DNA of 64,000 bases, from NCBI GenBank assembly GCA_964035015.1, contig CAXIUP010000160.1:1-64000 (forward strand), read 5' to 3'. The DNA comes from Corallium rubrum (lineage: Eukaryota; Cnidaria; Anthozoa; Scleralcyonacea; Coralliidae). The notes beneath the pieces were generated by a model. It did not search any database and had not been told where the DNA came from. It was given only the letters and a program-made list of their open reading frames with translations. Made by a program: the position numbers and the translations under genes. Below are positions 58,042-64,000 of this stretch, one piece after another; position 1 is the first letter of the stretch, and each line of letters opens with the position of its first letter.

Positions 58042-58996
58042 TTGCAGCTCTTAGAAAATTATAGCAGCGCTTTCTCCGACAACAAAATCATCCATCTTAA
58101 AGATTTGCCTTTGGGATCTTACAACGTTATGGCCATGCGAGAGACCCAAACCCAGTTTGGAGTGAAGTATATCATGTTAGTAGACCAAAACGGAACGCTA
58201 AGACTCTGCTATTCCAACAAGTATATCGAAACGTACTTACGCGATAACCTGACGGATGCTGACAAAGAGAAGATACGAGATCCTAAGCGAAATTACCTCA
58301 CACTCTTCGAGAAACCACTGGCAGTCCTAAATATAACAGGATGGGGACGTACATCGCAAAGGCACGTTGTCGTCTACTGCAATATGACCTTCGCCGAAGA
58401 CATGGCAAAACACGCTATTAAACAACTGCAGGAGCAAGTAACGAAGGAGATACAAGAAGAACGAGTAAAGTTGAGAAATGTGCACGTGGAATCGACGACG
58501 TCTGCGAAGGCTACACTAACACTGACGAGAGAAGAAATGGTGCCTTACAAACATTGCGAAATTTGGCCGAGTTACCTCTTGGTTCGACCCACACCCTAGT
58601 GGCAATCGGTTACATCGAGCATTACGGGCATGAAAAACTTGTGGTCAAACTGGCCGACGGCATACTTTACCAGGCTGGGGATAATTTGGAGGAACAGAAA
58701 GAACAATTAACAACAGAATGCAAAATCACCGTATCCAAAACAGAGTTATCGCCAACGAGAAAACGTTTGCACTGTGTAAAGTTATACAAAAAGGCGACTG
58801 GGCTGGTGTACTCGACTACGAGAAAGTGCCTCTATTGCCTGCAGAAAAGAAACGAAGTGTAGTCAAAGTGTTGGATGTCAAGTCTGTGGAACACAAGGGA
58901 CAAAAACGTAAACTCCTACTAGCGGAAGACGGAACAGTTTACAAAGTCAAGCGATCAAAGCTGGAAAAGACTGTAAAAGTTGGACAATATGTTTAA
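58042..58996 (+). pseudogene. Beta-rich repeat protein (OB-fold-like?), frameshifted
   Basis: Only gene of the nested element. Three similar units: LKDLPLGSYNVMAMRETQTQ-FGVKYIMLVD with SNKYIETYL; LAELPLGSTHTLVAIGYIEH-YGHEKLVVKL; and VVKVLDVKSVEHKGQKRKLL-LAEDGTVYKV. The form L-P-x-G-x-x-x-V-x-A-x(6)-G-x-K-x-x-(V/L) recalls OB-fold-like proteins associated with invertebrate mobile elements. One-base shifts near 58545 and 58717 break the frame. A single-stranded-DNA-binding role is a guess. Confidence 0.6.
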
Positions 58997-59572
58997 GAAC
59001 TGTATATTTGTGTAAAATTGTTATACTACGAGGAATAAATTGTTTAAAACGTTAATCTGTGTGTTAATTTATGCATGCATCCAAGCAAAGCAGTATCCTA
59101 GCAACAATATTTTGCTCTAAAAATGTATACATTTTCGCATTCGCCTACCCCCCTTTATCTCCCTTTTGAAGACTTAGTCTATTTGTTTGACTGCTTAGAC
59201 TGTTGAACAATATTTGATGTTCTTCTAGACATGTGTTAAGGTGAAACGATAAAGTGTCTTTATCGATATCAACGTTATTTTTCTTTAATTCGTCGTACAT
59301 AATATCCATCTTGTCAAACGTTTACCGTACGCACTAAACAACTCGACGGTATTTTGCCTACGGAAATCAGTCGGAGACCAGTCGGGAGTGACGTAGTGAA
59401 AACCAGGGGGGTTGAGTAACAACTATGGTTTAGGGGGAAAGTTAGGGTTAAGAGGGTAGCATAAATAATGATATTAGGGTTAGGGCTTGCTGACGTGACG
59501 CGCCGCTATAAAATGAATACTAATGAGATGAGGGGCTACACACCGTTTGCATACTAATTACTTCCGCCGCCC

Positions 59573-60898
59573 ACCGACTTATTATTTATGCATACGTCAT
59601 TATTTCTCAGGCTCCTTTAGGACCCTCTTAACCCTAACTTTTCCCCCCAACCCTAACTGTTATTCAACCCCCCGGTGTTCATACGTCATAGCCGATAGAG
59701 CTCTCCGACTGATTTCCGAAGTTACATCATTGTCAAAAGGCATTCGACTTCTATCCTTATAAGTAATAGCAATTACCTTTTCATTTATACACTTTACCAT
59801 ACTGTCAGTCAACAGTTGTGGGACATGTAAACGTACAGAGCATGCGTACGATAAACTTTAACAAAATAGACGTTCTTTACAAGGAACGAAAGAGAAATTG
59901 ATAGAGATACTTTATATTTTTTATCTGAAACCTCATCTGTGTGAGTATAGAGAGTTTTCAACAGTCCAAGTGGGTAAATCGGCTGAGAACTTCTGTGGTG
60001 TAACTTGAATATTATTTGAATAAACTATGAATATTATATTAGTTTAGAACCTAAATATTCAAACAGAGTAAGTTAACCTAGAATCTTTGTTAGCTAAACC
60101 TTTGTTTATAAGCGAGGAAATTGTAGGAAGATAAAATGAGGAATTACTTCGAGAAGTCGAACTTAAGATACGAGTCGATTCGAAAACCTAAGGGCTTTCA
60201 ATCGTATTGGCACATGGCAACGTAAATCTTATATAGAGAATGCTTAGCAACGTTCAATATGAATATATTAAGACACTTAGAAACAAATCAAACACAGAAT
60301 TTTTACTAAGTTAACCTTATACTTTATAAGTGAGGAAATTGTAGGAAGATAAAATGTGGAATCACTTCGAGAAGCCGTAAGAACGATTTTAAATGTCGAA
60401 ATATAAAGGCTAAGCGATTTATTACTTTGATATATAACTGAGATTCATCATGGTTACTAGGGATCGATATTAGAATATTCAAATTCGTTTGCAAGGCCAC
60501 GTGCAGGAGATAAAAGAGAAACTCATTAGGGGTCATTAAGAGGATTAAGCGCTTAGGCAAGTCTAGGCGGGAAGATAATTAACAGTGTTACCATAGCGAA
60601 ACCGCGTCGCATCCTTCATTCGTCTCAGGCTCCTTGGCCCCGTGTAATACGTCATAATCGATACTCTCCGCTCTACTGCTACTTAGCCCCCCGGCATATT
60701 TATCCTCAGTGCACGTGCAGGAGACAAAAGAGAAACTCATTAGGGGCAATTATGAGGATTAGGCAAGTCTAGGCGAGAAAGTCATTAGCGTGTACTTTGC
60801 ATAAGACAGAATTCACAACAATCAGTTTAAAATATTTATTTAGGCTTTGGTTTAAACTTACACATATCAAAACAAATTACGGTTACATATAAAACGTT
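59573..60898. mobile_element. Relics of the second Polinton-like family
   Basis: No intact gene. 59605-59735 carries TCTCAGGCTCCTTTAGGACC and CTCTCCGACTGATTTCCGAAGTTAC, also at 30.96-31.08 kb. 60100-60165 and 60315-60430 are two copies of TATAAGTGAGGAAATTGTAGGAAGATAAAATG...CACTTCGAGAAG, also at 28.59 kb. 60495-60800 has two copies of GCACGTGCAGGAGAC-AAAAGAG. CATCCTTCATTCGTCTCAGG at 60612-60631 is the uninterrupted form of the site occupied by the LINE at 28.88-30.95 kb. Confidence 0.6.
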
Positions 60899-62230
60899 TT
60901 AGTAAGGTCTGCTTCTTAGATTATATTTAGGTGTTTTTATTTTAAAAGAAGCATGATAGTCTTTCTTGTCCTCTGATGATAATTGGGACACATCTTCTTT
61001 TGTCATGGGTAAATATTTTGATCTAGTCATCATTAGATGGTGTTCATACTCTTCTCTTTCACCCGGGGACATCTTTGCCAAGTCGCTTTCTTTCCAATCC
61101 GAAGAGCTTTCCCAGTTATGAAAGAAATTATGTTTAAGCGTCGGTTGTGCAACTTTTGGTGGCGGTGTTACAAAATAGGTTTTAGGTGTAGCAGAGAAAC
61201 CCCACGGAAGATCGTCAGTTTCTTGCTTTATCTCCGGTGTCAAATTTGGTGTATTTTGCTGAGTTTGAAGATTAGTCAGAGGTTGAGACTGATTTTGCAG
61301 TTGGTTTTGGAACGTCAGAAAACGTCCTAGCTGATTGGAGTGAAGTATGTTCTTTTCTTCAGGTGTTAACTGTGGCGCTTTTACAATATCTTGCATTTTT
61401 TGTTCTGTATTGTACATGGCATTAACGATTGGAGGTAATTGATAGGATTGCTTTTGTATGAAACTACCCAGCTGTTGCTGCAGGCTGGAGCTATTTTCTC
61501 CAGGTAGAACATTGGTCTTGAGGCGATGATCGTCGTCCGTGGTCGGCTTTAGATCTAGCATAAGATAACCATGAGGGCGACTTGTGGCTTCCTCGTAACT
61601 CCTCATAAATTCATGGACATGACCTGGGTTCACCTGCCGTGCCAAGACAGAAATTTGCTGCTTATCCCTCGGGGACTTAAAGAGCACAATATAGTGTGCG
61701 TTGAGGCTGATGTTTCTGGTTTCTTTGCCGTGATGGAAAATGTTCTGAACAATATAGATCACGGAGAGATTCCTGTGATGACTACCTTTAGTAAATAGAC
61801 TAGCAATACGTTTATCTACCCCAGATTGAGCCATAAGATCATCGAGGACGACCAGGTTACGTTGAGAGACGTCTAGAAAATTATCAGAGTCAATGTTGGA
61901 AGGTATACCCTCATAGAATTCGATGCCTGGTATTGTTTTGATCATTTCTAAATACATGGGCTGCCACTGTCCATAGCACCAAATGATACGTTCGGGAGGA
62001 GGATTAATCGTAGTTTTGGCGTTTTCAAGAAGTGTTTTCACCCATACTGTTTTACCACTTTGAGTGCACCCTGCTACAATACACGTGAACGGGTGCTGCG
62101 TGAATGTAGATACGTTGGCTAGAGGAATAGGTTGTGAGGCGTCGCTCTCGGGGTGGACATTCTTAATATGACGAAGAAGGTGCTCTTTTCTCGATAGACT
62201 TTTTCCGCATTTGTTGCAAACGTGTGACAT
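60899..62230 (-). CDS. C2H2 finger / packaging-ATPase protein (left palindrome arm)
   Basis: 443 residues from MSHVCNKCGK (the upstream codon in frame is GTG). N-terminal C2H2 finger (CNKCGKSLSRKEHLLRH...H), then an A32/FtsK-like ATPase: Walker A GCTQSGKT at 54-61, Walker B LVVLDDLM near 125, followed by SLFTKGSHHRNLSVIYIVQN (sensor) and FKSPRDKQQISVLARQ. The C-terminal half is Gln-rich (QNQLQNQSQPLTNLQTQQN) and ends YNLRSRPY. Typical of a Polinton lineage different from the 18.4-kb element, whose ATPase is short and lacks a finger. Intact. Confidence 0.85.
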   Translation of the reverse strand: MSHVCNKCGKSLSRKEHLLRHIKNVHPESDASQPIPLANVSTFTQHPFTCIVAGCTQSGKTVWVKTLLENAKTTINPPPERIIWCYGQWQPMYLEMIKTIPGIEFYEGIPSNIDSDNFLDVSQRNLVVLDDLMAQSGVDKRIASLFTKGSHHRNLSVIYIVQNIFHHGKETRNISLNAHYIVLFKSPRDKQQISVLARQVNPGHVHEFMRSYEEATSRPHGYLMLDLKPTTDDDHRLKTNVLPGENSSSLQQQLGSFIQKQSYQLPPIVNAMYNTEQKMQDIVKAPQLTPEEKNILHSNQLGRFLTFQNQLQNQSQPLTNLQTQQNTPNLTPEIKQETDDLPWGFSATPKTYFVTPPPKVAQPTLKHNFFHNWESSSDWKESDLAKMSPGEREEYEHHLMMTRSKYLPMTKEDVSQLSSEDKKDYHASFKIKTPKYNLRSRPY

Positions 62231-62299
62231 GTTTACACGATGAGCACTGAACACCGAATGAGTTTATTATTTGGGAGCGCAATATTTAAATTATTTAAC

Positions 62300-63240
62300 T
62301 AAATTTCTGCAGAGGATCTAAACACCCAAACACCCCTGGGGTACCCCCAACCACGCCAGGGGTAACCCCCAAACACCCCCGGGGGTAACCCCCAAACACC
62401 CCCGGGGTAACCCCCAAACACCCCCGGGGGTAACCCCCAAACACCCCCGGGGTAATCCCCAAACACCCCCTGGGTAACCCCCAAACATCCCCAGGATACC
62501 CCCAAACACCCTTGGGGTACCCCAATCACCCCAGGGGTAACCCCAATCACCCCACAGGTAACCCCCAAACACCCCAGGGATATCCCATCACCCCTGGGGT
62601 AACCCCAATCGCCCCTGGGGGTAACCCCCAAACACCCCAGAGATACCCCCAAACACCCCGGGGGTAAACCCAATCGCCCCCGGGGGTAACCCCTAAACAC
62701 CCCCTGGGTAACCCACAATCACCCCCGGGGGTATCCCCCAAACACCCCTGGGATAAACCCCAAACACCCCTGGGGTGATTGGGGTACCCCAGGGGTGATT
62801 GGGGTACCCCAAGGGTGTTTGGGGGTATCCCTGGGGTGTTTGGGGGTTACCCCCGGGGGCGATTGGGGTTACCCCAGGTGTGATTGGGGTACCCCAAGGG
62901 TGTTTGGGGGTATCCCTGGGGTGTTTGGGGGTTACCCCCGGGGGCGATTGGGGTTACCCCAGGGGTGATGGGATATCCCTGGGGTGTTTGGGGGTTACCT
63001 GTGGAGTGATTGGGGTTACCCCTGGGGTGATTGGGGTACCCTAAGGGTGTTTGGGGGTATCCTGGGGATGTTTGGGGGTTACCCAGGGGGTGTTTGGGGG
63101 TTACCCCGGGGGTGTTTGGGGGTTACCCCCGGGGGTGTTTGGGGGTTACGCCGGGGGTGTTTGGGGGTTACCCCCGGAGGTGTTTGGGGGTTACCCCTGG
63201 CGTGGTTGGGGGTACCCCAGGGGTGTTTGGGTGTTTAGAT
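62300..63240. repeat. G-rich ~22-bp minisatellite, strand-switched at ~62.77 kb
   Basis: Left of the centre the units read GGTAACCCCCAAACACCCCC and variants; right of it their inverse, GGGTGTTTGGGGGTTACCCC. About 40 units in total with variants such as GGGGTGATTGGGGTACCCC. Long Gly/Pro open frames on both strands are artefacts. Runs of four to five G make quadruplex formation likely. Confidence 0.9.
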
Positions 63241-63325
63241 CCTCTGCAGAAATTTAGTTAAATAATTTAAATATTGCGCTTCCAAATAATAAACTCATTT
63301 GGTGTTCAGTGCTCATCGTGTAAAC

Positions 63326-64000
63326 ATGTCACACGTTTGCAACAAATGCGGAAAAAGTCTATCGAGAAAAGAGCACCTTCTTCGTCATATTAAGAATGTC
63401 CACCCCGAGAGCGACTCCTCACAACCTATTCCTCTAGCCAACGTATCTACAGTCATGCAGCACCCGTTCACGTGTATTGTAGCAGGGTGCACTCAAAGTG
63501 GTAAAACAGTATGGGTGAAAACACTTCTTGAAAACGCCAAAACTACGATTAATCCTCCTCCCGAACGTATCATTTGGTGCTATGGACAGTGGCAGCCCAT
63601 GTATTTAGAAATGATCAAAACAATACCAGGCATCGAATTCTATGAGGGTATACCTTCCAACATTGACTCTGATAATTTTCTAGACGTCTCTCAACGTAAC
63701 CTGATCGTCCTCGATGATCTTATGGCTCAATCTGGGGTAGATAAACGTATTGCTAGTCTATTTACTAAAGGTAGTCATCACAGGAATCTCTCCGTGATCT
63801 ATATTGTTCAGAACATTTTCCATCACGGCAAAGAAACCAGAAACATCAGCCTCAACGCACACTATATTGTGCTCTTTAAGTCTCCGAGGGATAAGCAGCA
63901 AATTTCTGTCTTGGCACGGCAGGTGAACCCAGGTCATGTCCATGAATTTATGAGGAGTTACGAAGAAGCCACAAGTCGCCCTCATGGTTATCTTATGCTA
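63326..64000 (+). CDS. C2H2 finger / packaging-ATPase protein (right arm, partial)
   Basis: Second copy of the left-arm gene, diverging from the same centre. Begins MSHVCNKCGKSLSRKEHLLR, has Walker A GCTQSGKT and Walker B VLDDLM, and is open to the window end in the middle of the segment RPHGYLM. A few amino-acid differences from the left copy. Downstream half lies outside the window. Confidence 0.85.
   Translation, partial: MSHVCNKCGKSLSRKEHLLRHIKNVHPESDSSQPIPLANVSTVMQHPFTCIVAGCTQSGKTVWVKTLLENAKTTINPPPERIIWCYGQWQPMYLEMIKTIPGIEFYEGIPSNIDSDNFLDVSQRNLIVLDDLMAQSGVDKRIASLFTKGSHHRNLSVIYIVQNIFHHGKETRNISLNAHYIVLFKSPRDKQQISVLARQVNPGHVHEFMRSYEEATSRPHGYLML

Larger units (their letters stand above)
57716..59168. 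mobile_element. Nested 1.45-kb inverted-repeat element
   Basis: Ends TCAAAAGGGAGATAAAGG and CCTTTATCTCCCTTTTGA (left copy reads GGTGG where the right has GGGGG) continue as near-perfect ~180-bp inverted repeats to TACAGTTCTTA (57894) and TAAGAACTGTA (58994). They include ATGTATACATTTTTAGAGCA and GCATGCATAAATTAACACAC. Between them lies one broken gene and a short TAATGCAG-type minirepeat (57950-58040). Confidence 0.8.
56738..59572. mobile_element. 2.8-kb element with ~190-bp inverted ends, Polinton-derived
   Basis: GGGCGGCGGAAGTAATTAGTATGCAAACG at the left and its inverse at the right, continuing through the CTCATCTCATTAGTATTC, CCCTAACCCTAATATCATT and GTTGTTACTCAACCCCCC segments to about 56932 and from about 59386. 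It contains a truncated Polinton-type integrase and, nested inside, a second inverted-repeat element. I read it as an internally deleted Polinton relative later hit by another element; no clear target duplication was seen. Confidence 0.7.
61540..64000. repeat. Large palindrome, two head-to-head arms
   Basis: Sequence from about 62760 leftwards is the near-identical inverse of the sequence from about 62780 rightwards; the match runs through the ATPase gene and is cut by the window end, so the arms are at least 1.2 kb each. Scattered differences (for example SDASQ versus SDSSQ, STFTQHPF versus STVMQHPF) show the arms are separately evolving copies. Confidence 0.9.

Noticed and set aside
62295..63261. 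Gly/Pro-rich ORFs on both strands
   Set aside because: Frames of the G-rich minisatellite; mirrored on both strands by the palindrome.

Overview
This is intron-bearing, transposon-dense, AT-rich animal DNA. I infer an invertebrate, most likely a cnidarian (coral or anemone), from the mix of Polinton/Maverick elements, CR1/L2/Jockey-type LINEs, a Crypton, THAP/DDE genes, RecQ-helicase transposon fragments and abundant short inverted-repeat elements. No rRNA, convincing tRNA or CRISPR array was seen. The species call is inference; the gene families are read directly.

Layout. 0-5.5 kb: minus-strand, multi-exon THAP-domain transposase-like gene that runs off the left edge and has one in-frame stop. 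5.5-19 kb: repeats, including a 20-bp satellite, a possible Penelope-type ribozyme insert, several inverted pairs of short elements, a RecQ-like helicase fragment fused to a broken LINE, and an integrase-like relic. 19-27.4 kb: two or three copies of one repeat family, interrupted by different insertions, plus a 680-bp (TTTTTG)n tract. 27.6-31.1 kb: relic of a second Polinton-like family (a 160-aa gene) interrupted by a LINE. 31.6-32.4 kb: internally deleted THAP-DDE transposase.

The main object is an 18,402-bp Polinton/Maverick at 33,874-52,275. It has ~590-bp terminal inverted repeats, a perfect 6-bp target duplication (AACGAC) and about 20 genes. Minus arm: penton-like minor capsid protein, integrase with chromodomain, a 509-aa membrane protein, double-jelly-roll major capsid protein, packaging ATPase, and a small membrane protein. 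Plus arm: a 532-aa protein, fibre-like protein, five small membrane or coiled-coil proteins, a Cys-rich protein, a protein made of two apparently dead VRR-NUC domains, a BRO-N/VRR-NUC/zinc-finger fusion, and protein-primed DNA polymerase B. The arms diverge from a 21-bp palindrome whose two ends are the start codons. Integrase, ATPase and one small gene carry disabling lesions; polymerase and capsid genes are open.

The Polinton sits inside a minus-strand SWIM zinc-finger/YqaJ-exonuclease gene, whose pieces lie at 33.7-33.9, 52.3-52.9 and 55.2-56.0 kb. The same gene is also interrupted by a Crypton tyrosine recombinase (53.1-54.6 kb) and a hairpin MITE (55.1 kb). 56.2-64 kb holds more pieces of the second Polinton-like family: a broken relative of the 160-aa gene, a truncated integrase, a nested inverted-repeat element with a beta-rich repeat protein, and a large palindrome carrying two head-to-head zinc-finger/packaging-ATPase genes around a G-rich minisatellite.
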